Positions 8,252 to 16,746 of a stretch of 64,000 nt of DNA are shown piece by piece. Source of the stretch: CBDUEF01 sp018063485 (lineage in GTDB: Bacteria > Pseudomonadota > Alphaproteobacteria > Rhodobacterales > Rhodobacteraceae); the NCBI GenBank assembly GCA_037045435.1, contig JBAOID010000033.1, positions 40,548 through 104,547 on the forward strand. The letters are read 5' to 3'. Both the position numbers and the translations under genes were made by a program. The number at the start of each line of letters is the position of its first letter. Position 1 is the stretch's first letter. The notes beneath the pieces were generated by a model. That model made no database searches. It saw only the letters and a list, made by a program, of their open reading frames with translations, and was not told where the DNA came from.

Positions 8252-9553
8252 TCAGCCCTTACGCTCGCGCCAGACGTCCATCGCCTGATATTGCCAATAG
8301 GTTAGCTGCACCGCAGCCATGCCTACAAGGCCGCCAACCCAATCCAGCCCAAACGCGGCAAAGCGGCGATAGCGGTCTGTTTGGCCCAGAATACCTTCGG
8401 CGACCACTCTTCCGCCAATAGCCGTGGTGTTCATGCCATGGCCACCAAAGGCAGTGCAGTGCCACAGGCCCGAGGGCATTTTGCCGATCTGCGGCATCAT
8501 GTGGCGACCGTAAGACATCAAGCCGGTCCAGACCTTGTCAATCGGCAATTCGGCAAGCTGCGGGTAGGTGTCGGTCATGGTACGGTGCAACAGCTTGCCC
8601 AATTCCCGCGGCTCGGTGGTGCGGGTGGTGATCTTGCCGCCCCATAGTATCCGTTTGCCGCCATCGACCAACCGATAGTAATCACCCGCCCGCCTGTCAT
8701 CCCCGATAGCGGATTTGGTGTGAATGGCGGTAGCGATCAGTTCAGGATTTTCTTTGGTAATCATGACATAGGTGGCAATCGGCAGGAAGGCGCGGTGGAG
8801 TTCTGGCACCAGCCGGTCGGTGTAACCGCCTGTTGTTACCAAAACCTCGCGCGCGGTGATGCGCCCCTGCGGGGTGGTCACCACCCAGCCGCTCAATGTC
8901 TTTTCAAGCGCGTCGGCGGGTGTGCCCTCGTAAATGCTGGCACCCGCAGCCTCGGCAGAGCGGGCAAGGCCCAGACAATAGGCCAGGGGGTCAAAATGAA
9001 AGGCATTCTGATCGTGCAATGCCTGATGATAGCGCGGCGAGGTGACATGCTTGGACAGTGCTGCGCGGTCCAGATGATCAACGTGATAGTCGAATTCCTT
9101 GGCCAGCCAATCGCGGCGATCCATCAGCCCTCGACCAGCATCATAGCGTACGGTGCCCAGAATGCCGGGACAAGGTGCGGCGGCGGTGATGTTCAGATCA
9201 CGGATATTGTCGGCGACAATTTTCATGCCTTCAATAGACATGGCGAATAATTGGTTTGCCGCATCCTTGCCCACCCGCGCTGCCATTCGCTCATAGCCCG
9301 CTGAATAACCTGCGCTGACAAAGCCGCCATTGCGCCCCGATGCGCCCCAACCCACCCGTCGCGCCTCAACCAGCGCCACTTTGCGACCCGCCTTGGCCAG
9401 ATCATGCGCCGCTGTCAGCCCGGCAAGACCGCCACCGATGATGCAGATATCTGCCTCGACCGGACTGGCAAGCGCCCGGCGCAAAGGCGCATCGGCAGCA
9501 TTTCTTGGTTTGTACCACACGTCGGCATAGTCGGTTGCAGGCGCAATCGTCAT
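8252..9553 (-). CDS. FAD-dependent amine/amino-acid oxidase (DAO family)
   Basis: 433 residues. N-terminal Rossmann dinucleotide-binding motif ICIIGGGLAGLTAAHDLAKAG near residue 37 (read as GGGLAG), then GWGASGRNGGFVSAG, typical of gamma-glutamylputrescine oxidase and OrdL-like proteins; the C-terminal FAD motif is FGGHGMNTTAIGGRVVAE. Family members oxidise secondary or primary amines. Its place inside an operon with a deglycase and a sugar kinase suggests it acts on a glycated or alkylated amine, or on the amino-acid part released from it. A direct amadoriase role is possible but cannot be told from sequence alone. Confidence 0.82.
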   Translation of the reverse strand: MTIAPATDYADVWYKPRNAADAPLRRALASPVEADICIIGGGLAGLTAAHDLAKAGRKVALVEARRVGWGASGRNGGFVSAGYSAGYERMAARVGKDAANQLFAMSIEGMKIVADNIRDLNITAAAPCPGILGTVRYDAGRGLMDRRDWLAKEFDYHVDHLDRAALSKHVTSPRYHQALHDQNAFHFDPLAYCLGLARSAEAAGASIYEGTPADALEKTLSGWVVTTPQGRITAREVLVTTGGYTDRLVPELHRAFLPIATYVMITKENPELIATAIHTKSAIGDDRRAGDYYRLVDGGKRILWGGKITTRTTEPRELGKLLHRTMTDTYPQLAELPIDKVWTGLMSYGRHMMPQIGKMPSGLWHCTAFGGHGMNTTAIGGRVVAEGILGQTDRYRRFAAFGLDWVGGLVGMAAVQLTYWQYQAMDVWRERKG

Positions 9554-9605
9554 GGGGATCTTCCGGCAGGGCGCGAATCCGACAGGATTGCGGTATTGAA
9601 AGCAA

Positions 9606-9631
9606 CGGCGCGCGACTTATGCCGCGCGCCG
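9606..9631 (-). promoter_or_regulatory. Intercistronic hairpin after binding-protein gene
   Basis: Nine-base perfect stem (CGGCGCGCG / CGCGCGCCG) with an 8-base loop, nine bases after the binding-protein stop codon and before the oxidoreductase gene. There is no T run. Its placement matches the hairpin at 2398-2423 behind the other binding-protein gene, suggesting message stabilisation. Confidence 0.6.
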
Positions 9632-9640
9632 CAGGATGTC

Positions 9641-10456
9641 TTACTTGCTGTAGTCCTTGCCGTACCATTTCGTGGTCAGGGTTCCCAGCGTGCCATCATC
9701 TCGCATCGCCGCGATGATTTCGCCCAGCTTGGCGGTCCACTCAGGATCGCCCTTGTCAGCCACCACAACCAACGGTTCGCGGAAGGCGTAATCGCCGGGC
9801 AGGATCTTGATCGGATAGCCGTTCTTGATTGCGCCCAGCACGGTCTGCTCGCCCGCAATCACGGCATCAACGCGCACGCCATCGCCCAGGCGCAGGTCGT
9901 CAAACGGCAGCATCGAATCGGCATAGGTCTTGATCTCGCCCGGCTCCAGCCAGTATTCGATCGGTGCCACCCCGGGTGCATCAATCACCAGTCGGCGGTT
10001 GATGTAATCCTCCGAGGTGGTGCCAGTCTCGACGCCAATTTTCTTGCCGTTCAGCTCTTTCGCATCCGTCACCTTGCTGTCGGCGTTCACTGCGAAAACA
10101 TAGGGCGTGTAATAGTAAATTCCCGCAAAATCGAGCACCTCAGAGCGCGGCTTGGTCGGGGTGATCGACCCAACTGCCACATCCCAACGCCCACTCCAAT
10201 GCCCGCCGGTCATGACGTTCCATTCCGGGGTGTCAAATTCGGTAGTGACGCCCAGCCGCTTGGCGATTTCATTCGCCACGTCGATGTCATAGCCGACAAG
10301 CTGGTTGCTGTCGTCCAGATAGCTTTGGGGAGGCCAGCCCGCGTTGGTGGCAACCTTCAGGATCCCGGCCGCAGTAACCCGATCCATCGTCTCACCCGCA
10401 AATGCTGCGGGCGCAATCAAAACGGCGGCAAGCGCGCCTATCAAAGCCAGTCTCAT
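9641..10456 (-). CDS. ABC transporter substrate-binding protein, family 3
   Basis: 271 residues from the ATG at 10456, chosen because AGGGAG precedes it and a clean signal peptide follows (MRLALIGALAAVLIAPAAFA). SBP_bac_3 features: ILKVATNAGWPPQSYLDD, LVGYDIDVANEIAKRLG, SGRWDVAVGSITPT and GVETGTTSEDYI. It should deliver the operon's substrate to the permease at 7276-8247. Given the deglycase and kinase in the same operon, the ligand is probably a fructosyl-amino acid (Amadori product) rather than a plain amino acid. Confidence 0.88.
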   Translation of the reverse strand: MRLALIGALAAVLIAPAAFAGETMDRVTAAGILKVATNAGWPPQSYLDDSNQLVGYDIDVANEIAKRLGVTTEFDTPEWNVMTGGHWSGRWDVAVGSITPTKPRSEVLDFAGIYYYTPYVFAVNADSKVTDAKELNGKKIGVETGTTSEDYINRRLVIDAPGVAPIEYWLEPGEIKTYADSMLPFDDLRLGDGVRVDAVIAGEQTVLGAIKNGYPIKILPGDYAFREPLVVVADKGDPEWTAKLGEIIAAMRDDGTLGTLTTKWYGKDYSK

Positions 10457-10552
10457 CTGTCTCTCCCTACTGTTGAGTGTGCTGCGATTCATCGCAGGCT
10501 CTGCTTCATTGGACGCATGTTGTCATACGTCTGTCAATCGGCGTCTGAACTT

Positions 10553-11377
10553 TCATTTCAAGGGTTGCAAGGTCTGGGGAAACCCCCCGACATGGCCACA
10601 GGTTCGCGCAGCAGCTTCACGGCCCGCAATCAGACAATCGGCCAATGCAAAGCCGCGTTTCCATCTCGCCAGAAACCCCGCAATAAAGGTATCGCCTGCC
10701 CCGGTGGTATCCGCCACCAACGGCAGCTCGCGAATTCCGGTCATCACCACGTCACCGCCATCCCAAGCCATGCTGCCCATCGCGCCACAGGTCACCACGG
10801 CTACCTGACAGCCCGCCGCTTGCAATCTTGCCAAGGCAGCCCGCGCCAGGGGTTCCGATGCACCAACCGACTTAAAGCCGATATCCACTCCATTGGCATC
10901 GGGATTGACCGCCACATCTTGCGACAGGGTAACGCCCATTCCCGCCAGCGCCGCACGCAGGCCGTCAGCCGCGTGCAGCCAGCCTATGTGAACATGATCC
11001 ATCGTGGCCAGCGCTGAAACATCGGCAGCACTCGGCCTGTAGAGCGCGGTTGCACCGAAGTCTTCAAAAGCTATGAACCGCTCACCTGCGGCATCAACAT
11101 CAATATCGGTATAAGCTGTGGCAGCGCCCAGCTCTTGCAGATGCTCCAGCCCAACGCCGTGAGCTGCCAAGGCCTTACGGGTCCAGCGCCCGGCCTCATC
11201 ACGCCCCACTGCGCCAAAATAGCTGCATCTTTCGCCCTCCAGCACCAACTGCACCGCCACATTCACCGCGTTGCCGCCCACCGCCGCCTGTTTCAGCGAC
11301 AGATAGCGGTCAATGCAATTGTCACCAACGGTTGCAAAGCGCAGCGGGGTGGCAAAGGAGGGGCGCGTATCGGTCAT
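10553..11377 (-). CDS. frlD: PfkB-family sugar kinase, probable fructosamine (fructoselysine) 6-kinase
   Basis: 274 residues. The N-terminal VGDNCIDRYL and VGGNAVNVAV are the versions seen in fructoselysine 6-kinase FrlD rather than in ribokinase or fructokinase. The C-terminal PfkB signature DTTGAGDTFIAGFLARW carries the catalytic Asp of GAGD. Expected reaction: ATP-dependent phosphorylation of an imported fructosyl-amino acid at C6, making the substrate for the neighbouring deglycase. It lies 15 bases after the deglycase gene on the same strand. It is confidently a PfkB kinase; the fructosamine specificity rests on those motifs and on context. Confidence 0.78.
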   Translation of the reverse strand: MTDTRPSFATPLRFATVGDNCIDRYLSLKQAAVGGNAVNVAVQLVLEGERCSYFGAVGRDEAGRWTRKALAAHGVGLEHLQELGAATAYTDIDVDAAGERFIAFEDFGATALYRPSAADVSALATMDHVHIGWLHAADGLRAALAGMGVTLSQDVAVNPDANGVDIGFKSVGASEPLARAALARLQAAGCQVAVVTCGAMGSMAWDGGDVVMTGIRELPLVADTTGAGDTFIAGFLARWKRGFALADCLIAGREAAARTCGHVGGFPQTLQPLK

Positions 11378-11392
11378 GGCAGCCCTTTTCGT

Positions 11393-12406
11393 TCAATAGG
11401 CGACGCGCTTGTAATAGCGCCGGGTCACCAGCGGGTGGTTGCGCATCACTTCCAGATGCGCCGAAAGCCGCTCCAGCATCGCCGCCATGAACGCCGGGCC
11501 GAGCAGCGCGCGCAGCCGCGGCGAGACGCTGGCCGGCACGAAATCGGCGGTGTTCAGCACGGTGAAATGATCGGTATATTGCGGGGCGAAACTGGCCACA
11601 CGGTCCGACACCACGCCGCTGTCATCCTCGCCGCGCAGCAAGATCAGGCTAACGCTTTTCTCGATCAGTTCCAGCGGGCCATGGAAGAAATCGGCGGCAT
11701 GCACCGGCCGCGTGCGGATCCATTGCATTTCTTCCAGAATACAGGTGGCATAGTAGTTGGCGGCTGGCCACATATTCCCCGAGGCGGTGAACATGTGATA
11801 GTCGGCACCGGCAATGATGCGGGCGAAGTGATCCGCCTTGGCCTCAAAATTCTGCTTGGTGGCCAGCAACGCTTGCGGCAGGCCCTGCATTTCGGCCAGA
11901 ACGGCATCGTAATCGCGGATCTCGCCGCGCGCCTTCATCACCGAAAGCGCCACCAGAAGCGCCTGAATGTAAAACGATTCGCTGGAGGTATCATCGGCCG
12001 CAAAGTTCACCAACGCAGGTTTGCCGCCATGGCCCAAAGGTGTGTCAGCATGGCCGATCAGTGTGATCACCTGCGCGCCGATCTCTTGCAGCCGCGCCAG
12101 CATTGCCACACTTTCCTTGGTGGTGCCCGAAAGCGACGGCATCACCACGATCGAACGTGAGGTCAGGTTCGCATTGGGGCAGACCAGCAGTTCGGCGGGA
12201 TAATCGCGAAACACCGGCAAGCTGGAATTGCGCCGCAGCAGTTGAATCGCGGGCTCCATCAGATAGGCCACGCCGCCGGTCCCCAGAAAGAACAGGTTCT
12301 GGGCCCCACCCACCAGGGCTGCCGAAATGGCGGCATCAATCTGCGGGGCAAGCGCCACGGCACCTTGCTGGATTTTGAGATATCGTGGGGCATCAAAATT
12401 GAACAT
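11393..12406 (-). CDS. frlB: SIS-domain deglycase, FrlB/FraB type
   Basis: 337 residues with two SIS (sugar isomerase) domains. The family fingerprints of fructoselysine/fructoseasparagine 6-phosphate deglycases are present: FLGTGGVAYLMEPA, SLSGTTKES, EEMQWIRTRPVHAADFFHGPLE with the functional Glu and His residues, and the C-terminal HPLVTRRYYKRVAY. The enzyme splits the 6-phosphorylated Amadori compound into glucose 6-phosphate and the free amino acid. It is the first gene of the operon, directly downstream of the twin palindromes. Whether the natural substrate is a fructosyl-lysine, -asparagine, -glutamine or other amino acid is not visible. Confidence 0.82.
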   Translation of the reverse strand: MFNFDAPRYLKIQQGAVALAPQIDAAISAALVGGAQNLFFLGTGGVAYLMEPAIQLLRRNSSLPVFRDYPAELLVCPNANLTSRSIVVMPSLSGTTKESVAMLARLQEIGAQVITLIGHADTPLGHGGKPALVNFAADDTSSESFYIQALLVALSVMKARGEIRDYDAVLAEMQGLPQALLATKQNFEAKADHFARIIAGADYHMFTASGNMWPAANYYATCILEEMQWIRTRPVHAADFFHGPLELIEKSVSLILLRGEDDSGVVSDRVASFAPQYTDHFTVLNTADFVPASVSPRLRALLGPAFMAAMLERLSAHLEVMRNHPLVTRRYYKRVAY

Positions 12407-12441
12407 TCAATATCCTTTTGGATCTGTCACTCTGGGGTTTC

Positions 12442-12484
12442 AGTATATCGGCAAAGTTGTCTTACAACTTGGTTGTCTGACAAC
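12442..12484 (-). promoter_or_regulatory. Operator/promoter of the fructosamine operon: twin GTTGTNNNACAAC palindromes
   Basis: Two 13-base palindromes, GTTGTCTTACAAC (12456-12468) and GTTGTCTGACAAC (12472-12484), lie 16 bases centre to centre. On the minus strand they sit just upstream of a TATACT -10-like hexamer (12442-12447), about 35 bases before the deglycase start. The arms and spacing suit a dimeric GntR/HutC-type repressor, most likely the product of 5783-6520. No further copy was seen in front of the regulator gene itself. Confidence 0.7.
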
Positions 12485-12634
12485 AAAAACCATCTGCGAA
12501 AACACTTGTCAACCGCCAATTTTATTGTGACCCAATCGAGATCTAGGCAGGCCAGGATTCATAGCTCGTATGGCACTTTGCCAATCGTGGGCCTGAATCC
12601 AGATTTCTTTTCAATGATCTGTGGGAGTCGCACC

Positions 12635-13138
12635 TTAACTGTCCTGGCGCGCAATATCGCCGATCAAGATATTGGTGATCTGAGGGCCAACCACCTTTTG
12701 CGCTGTTTCCAGCAGGGCTTTGCGCAAAAGTACAAGGTTCGACCCGTCAGTAAATGAGCCGTTGAAGCCGCCGGCATTCGCATGATCGAACATCACTTGC
12801 AGGAAGGCATCGCGAAGTTTTGGCTCTCGTGCATAAATCGCCTCGCTGGAACCCGAAGTGACTTCAAGACTGAGGGACAAGATAACCATCGAACTTACCC
12901 TGCCTTTGACAAGGATTGGCACCACGAATTGATTGCTCAGTTTTACGTACTCAGACACGCCGCCTTCGATTGGCGCGCCCTGATCTGGTTTGCCTTCTAC
13001 AGCGGCAGTGCCGGTGGGATCAACCACAACATCATTTGCCCCCGCAACGGCCTCGGCTTCGGGCCGCAGCGCAAACCCTGCACCGATACCGCCACCCAAC
13101 CCAACCAAAGCCAACAAAAGTGGAAGAAGTTTCTTCAT
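12635..13138 (-). CDS. fliL: Flagellar basal-body-associated protein FliL
   Basis: 167 residues from the ATG at 13138 (GAGGGG upstream). A single N-terminal membrane anchor (LLPLLLALVGLGGGIGAGFAL) leads to a periplasmic domain ending in the FliL-like VVGPQITNILIGDIARQ. FliL surrounds the stator units and supports motor torque. Last gene of the flgB-to-fliL minus-strand operon, seven bases after flgH. The 228 bases between its end and the deglycase start hold only the deglycase promoter. Confidence 0.8.
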   Translation of the reverse strand: MKKLLPLLLALVGLGGGIGAGFALRPEAEAVAGANDVVVDPTGTAAVEGKPDQGAPIEGGVSEYVKLSNQFVVPILVKGRVSSMVILSLSLEVTSGSSEAIYAREPKLRDAFLQVMFDHANAGGFNGSFTDGSNLVLLRKALLETAQKVVGPQITNILIGDIARQDS

Positions 13139-13145
13139 GATCCCC

Positions 13146-13871
13146 TCAGAACGGCAGCAGAATATCTGCAACCTGTTGGCCATAGCGCGGCTGCTGTACA
13201 TCGGTGATTTGTCCGCGGCCGCCATAGGAAATCCGGGCACCAGCGATCTTGTCATATGTGATTTCATTCTGCCGCGAGATGTCGATCGGGCGCACATACC
13301 CGGTAACCAGCAATTCCCGCAATTCGAAATTTACCCGCACCTCCTGCTGCCCCTCGATGCGCAAAACGCCATTGGGCAACTCTTCAACGACCGTGGCAGC
13401 CACCCGCAAGGTCAGTTTTTCCTTGCGGGCGACGGACCCGGTTCCGGCATAGGATGAATTCGAACTGGTTGAAACCGCATCGGCCATGCTGGCCCCGCTG
13501 GGCAACTCGCCGTTGATCCGCTGCGGAATACCAAACAGCGACGGCATTCCCATCTTTTCGGAGCTGCCGCGCTTGCGGCTCGTAGAGTTGGAAATCTCGG
13601 CGCTGTCATCAATCTCGATCACCACCGTCAGAATATCGCCTCGCCGCATCGCGCGCCGGTCGCCAAACAGCGAGCTGCGCCCGGCTGTCCACAGGGAGGA
13701 TGCGTCGGCCGGTCCGTCAGGTTCGGCATCCACCGGCATCGGGTTTGAATACATGGCATGGTGCTGATAGCTGCCTTCCAGTGGTGAAAACTCCGGCGCA
13801 CGGCCAACTTGTGACAGCCGGGTACAGGCACTCAACAGCAGAAGGGAAAGCAAAAGAAACCGCATCATCAA
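13146..13871 (-). CDS. flgH: Flagellar L-ring lipoprotein FlgH
   Basis: 241 residues. A lipoprotein signal with lipobox LLSAC near residue 16, then the FlgH core (SLFGDRRAMRRGDILTVVIEI, SSYAGTGSVARKEKLTL, GVLRIEGQQEVRVNFE and SGYVRPIDISRQNEI-like VTGYVRPIDISRQN). It forms the outer-membrane L ring through which the rod passes. Normal length, no visible defect. It begins nine bases after flgA in the same operon. Confidence 0.93.
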   Translation of the reverse strand: MMMRFLLLSLLLLSACTRLSQVGRAPEFSPLEGSYQHHAMYSNPMPVDAEPDGPADASSLWTAGRSSLFGDRRAMRRGDILTVVIEIDDSAEISNSTSRKRGSSEKMGMPSLFGIPQRINGELPSGASMADAVSTSSNSSYAGTGSVARKEKLTLRVAATVVEELPNGVLRIEGQQEVRVNFELRELLVTGYVRPIDISRQNEITYDKIAGARISYGGRGQITDVQQPRYGQQVADILLPF

Positions 13872-13880
13872 TGCCTTTGT

Positions 13881-14300
13881 CTAGTTTTGTGAAGTCACAA
13901 GGACGGTGCCAGCGGCGTCGATCTTGCCGAAAACAGTGGTGCGTGAGGTCAGGTTCATCACCGCGATAACATCGCCTTCGCCGCCACGCTCCAAAGCCCG
14001 CCCTTCGGTCAGGATCGCCAGCGGCCCGGCTTGATAGGCAAGCGCGATGATCTGATTGCGCTCAACTTTTGCGCTGGTGCCAATGTCGCTGGGGTGGATT
14101 GGGCGGCCAGGAAACAGAGTAATCCGTGCCTCCTGGCCGATTGCGTGGGTCGGATCGGTCAGGGCGTCGGGGATATCGGCGGCCACCAAGGTAACATCCT
14201 CGGCCGTCAGCACCGCATGGGCAGGAATCACCCGTGTTGCCACCAAGGCATCGGCAAGCGCCGGGAACGGCAGGGCCAAGAGAACCAATCGCCACATCAC
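13881..14300 (-). CDS. flgA: Flagellar P-ring assembly chaperone FlgA
   Basis: 139 residues: signal peptide (MMWRLVLLALPFPALA) and a SAF/FlgA C-terminal domain (TRVIPAHAVLTAEDV, IGQEARITLFPGRPI, EGDVIAVMNLTSRTTVFG). It assists FlgI polymerisation in the periplasm. It is the short alphaproteobacterial form and its ATG overlaps the flgG stop by four bases. Confidence 0.9.
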   Translation of the reverse strand: MMWRLVLLALPFPALADALVATRVIPAHAVLTAEDVTLVAADIPDALTDPTHAIGQEARITLFPGRPIHPSDIGTSAKVERNQIIALAYQAGPLAILTEGRALERGGEGDVIAVMNLTSRTTVFGKIDAAGTVLVTSQN

Positions 14301-15082
14301 CGCACCTGCGTGGTTGTTGACAGCATCTGATCGGCCGCTGTGATCACCTTGGCGTTCAACTCGTATCCGCGTTGGGCTTTGATCAATTCGGTCACCTCGC
14401 GCACGGCGTCCACACTGCTTTCCTCAAGATAGCCTTGGCGCAAGGTGCCAAGCCCGTTCATCCCGGCGGTGCCCGAGGCCGGCGCACCCGAGGCCGGGCT
14501 TTCCAGAAACAGGTTCGATCCCATCGCCTCCAGCCCCTTTTCATTGCTGAAACCGGCCAGCGACAACTGACCAAGTTGCGTTGGATCTACCTGGCCGTTG
14601 AAACTGGCCCAAACCTCGCCGTTTGGGTTGATCGAAATGCTAGTGGCATCGGCGGGAATGGTGATGCCGGGGGAAACCGGATAGCCGTCCGACGTTATAA
14701 TCTGTCCATCACCCGTGCGCTTCAACGATCCGTCACGCGTATAGGCGGCCTCGCCCGAGGGCAGTGTCACCTCCAGATATCCACTGCCCTCAACCGCAAC
14801 ATCGAGATCGCCGCCCGTCGCCACCAGTGGCCCTTGGGCCACCACCACCGAAACGGCGGCTGGCCGAACGCCCATTCCCATCTGCACCCCGGTCGGCAGC
14901 ATGGCGCCATTCTGAGCGGAAACAGAACCGGGGCGGGCAAGCTGTTGATAATGCAGATCCGCGAAATCGGCGCGGCGGGCGTTATAGCCGGTGGTCGACA
15001 TATTGGCGAGGTTGTTGGACACAACATCGACGCGCATCTGTTGCGCGCTCATCCCCGAGGCTGCGATTTGCAGGGCGTTCAT
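14297..15082 (-). CDS. flgG: Flagellar distal rod protein FlgG
   Basis: 261 residues, the standard FlgG length. The N-terminal rod/hook signature ASGMSAQQMRVDVVSNNLANMSTTGYNARRADF and the C-terminal EVTELIKAQRGYELNAKVITAADQM (each read in parts) are typical. It builds the distal rod of the basal body. Intact, unlike the flgF gene just upstream. Confidence 0.95.
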   Translation of the reverse strand: MNALQIAASGMSAQQMRVDVVSNNLANMSTTGYNARRADFADLHYQQLARPGSVSAQNGAMLPTGVQMGMGVRPAAVSVVVAQGPLVATGGDLDVAVEGSGYLEVTLPSGEAAYTRDGSLKRTGDGQIITSDGYPVSPGITIPADATSISINPNGEVWASFNGQVDPTQLGQLSLAGFSNEKGLEAMGSNLFLESPASGAPASGTAGMNGLGTLRQGYLEESSVDAVREVTELIKAQRGYELNAKVITAADQMLSTTTQVR

Positions 15083-15093
15083 GGTGGATTCTC

Positions 15094-15803
15094 CTACCGG
15101 CCCAGCGTCTGAACGACGCCGCGCATACGTTGGTCTTCCCGGTCAAGGAAGGTTTGGCCCAGCTCATAGGCGCGCTGAACCTCGATCATTCGGGCGATCT
15201 CGAAAATCGGATTGACGTTGCTTTCTTCCAGCCAGCCTTGCAGCATCATGCCGCCCGGCTTTGGTTCTTCACCTGAACTGCTGAACAAGGTGCCGCTCTC
15301 ATGCTTCAGGCTCAGGGGATCGGTCGGTTGCCACAGCCCGATCTTGGCAATCGGGGCGCCATTGGCTGACAGCGTTCCATCTTCTGCAACAGCGATCTTG
15401 CCGGCATCGGGGGGCACGGCAATCGGCGCGCCTCCCTCGTCCAGCAGGCGATATCCGTCATTGCTCACCAGCTCGCCGGTGGGGGAAGGCGTAAAACTTC
15501 CTGCGCGCGTCAACCGGTTGCCCTGCGCAGTTTCCACCAGAAAGATCCATCGCCCTGAATGGCAAAATCAAAAGCCCCACCAGTTTGCTGCAATGCGCCA
15601 GGCGACAGGTCGACATTGCGCGCGTCGCCTGTCGCCATCGACAGCGACGGGCCATTGCCAACCCGTTTGACATATTCCTCGAACACCACGCCTTCCCGGC
15701 GAAAGCCAGATGTTGAAATATTGGCGATGTTATTGGCTACCACACCCATTTCGCGCATCAGTCCGGATTGGCGGGTAAGGGCAATATATCCAGCGGAGTC
15801 CAC
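15094..15803 (-). pseudogene. flgF: Flagellar proximal rod protein FlgF, frameshifted
   Basis: The 5' part (15803 down to about 15540) encodes MDSAGYIALTRQSGLMREM...NNIANISTSGFRREG...FAIQGDGSF. The rest (VETAQGNRLTRAGSF ... ARMIEVQRAYELGQ) continues in another frame to 15094. Near 15535-15545 one T is missing from a TTTT run: adding it would restore GDGSFLVETAQG. With the frame restored the protein has normal FlgF length. FlgF is needed for the proximal rod, so a true frameshift would block flagellum assembly; alternatively it is a homopolymer base-calling error. Confidence 0.85.
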
Positions 15804-15806
15804 GCC

Positions 15807-16076
15807 CTAACTCCCTGCGATCAGCGGAATGATCCGCTGGGTGAAAAAGCTGACAAGGGTTGCGGTCATGAAACTCATCGAGACCCAGAACACCACCATC
15901 ATCGCCCCGACTTTTGGCACGAAGGTCAGCGTGGTTTCCTGAATCGAGGTCAGGGCCTGAAACAAGCCGATTGTTACACCCGCGATCAGGGCAACCGCAA
16001 GCAACGGCGCCGACATCACCACCGCTGTCCACAGGGCCTGGCGCAAGATGTCATACAGGGTTTCGGTCGTGATCAT
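15807..16076 (-). CDS. fliQ: Flagellar export gate protein FliQ
   Basis: 89 residues with two transmembrane helices (VMSAPLLAVALIAGVTIGLFQA and FVPKVGAMMVVFWVSMSFM) and the family sequence ALTSIQETTLTFVPK. It is part of the FliPQR export gate in the inner membrane. It overlaps fliE by four bases at its start. fliP and fliR are not in the window. Confidence 0.93.
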   Translation of the reverse strand: MITTETLYDILRQALWTAVVMSAPLLAVALIAGVTIGLFQALTSIQETTLTFVPKVGAMMVVFWVSMSFMTATLVSFFTQRIIPLIAGS

Positions 16077-16354
16077 ACCGGCATCCTCAGGATTTCCTGA
16101 TAGGCCTCCACCACCTTGTCGCGCACCGTTGCCACGGTTTCCACGGCCAGTTGCGATTGTGCCAGCGCCTGAACCAGCGCGTGCGGGTCGGCGTTCCCGG
16201 TCATGGCAGCGCGGGCGGTTTCCTCGCCCGCAGCCAGGGTTTCGGCAAAGCTCCTGGCCATTCCGACCAAGCCGTTTTCGCCGTGCGAATCCGGCGCGGC
16301 AGCGCTTCGCGCCTGCGTGTAGGATTGGCTGGCAAGGGTGCTTCTGATGTCCAT
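16073..16354 (-). CDS. fliE: Flagellar hook-basal body protein FliE
   Basis: 93 residues. The C-terminal half has the family pattern DPHALVQALAQSQLAVETVATVRDKVVEAYQEILRMPV (read in parts), matching the conserved MVQVRNKLVDAYQEIMRM region of FliE. It forms the junction between the MS ring and the proximal rod. Ten bases after flgC, before fliQ. Confidence 0.9.
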   Translation of the reverse strand: MDIRSTLASQSYTQARSAAAPDSHGENGLVGMARSFAETLAAGEETARAAMTGNADPHALVQALAQSQLAVETVATVRDKVVEAYQEILRMPV

Positions 16355-16363
16355 TCTAGACTC

Positions 16364-16738
16364 CTATCGACGTAAAAGATCGAACAGGCTCTGCGTCATC
16401 TGTCGCGCCTGATCAAAGAGTTTGAGGTTCGCCTCATAGCTGCGCTGCGCCTCACGAGCGTCAGCGATTTCGATCACCAGATCGACATTCGAGCCGTCAT
16501 AGTGACCGGTTTCATCCGCCAGCGGATTGCCGGGGTCGTAGACATCCGCCAGCGGCGATTGATCCAGACGGACCTTGCCCGCCTGCACTTCGCCCAGCAC
16601 ATCACGAAAGCTGACCAGCTTGCGGCGATAGCCCGGTGTGTCGGCATTGGCGATATTTTCGGACACATGCTGCAAGCGCATCGCCTGCGCCTGCATCCCA
16701 GATGCCGAATAACTCAGGGATTTCAGAAGATCGCTCAT
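16364..16738 (-). CDS. flgC: Flagellar proximal rod protein FlgC
   Basis: 124 residues. N-terminal ASGMQAQAMRLQHVSENIANADTPGYRRK and C-terminal EANLKLFDQARQMTQSLFDLLRR (read in parts) are typical of FlgC. Normal length, eight bases downstream of flgB. Confidence 0.94.
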   Translation of the reverse strand: MSDLLKSLSYSASGMQAQAMRLQHVSENIANADTPGYRRKLVSFRDVLGEVQAGKVRLDQSPLADVYDPGNPLADETGHYDGSNVDLVIEIADAREAQRSYEANLKLFDQARQMTQSLFDLLRR

Positions 16739-16746
16739 CTCCCCCC

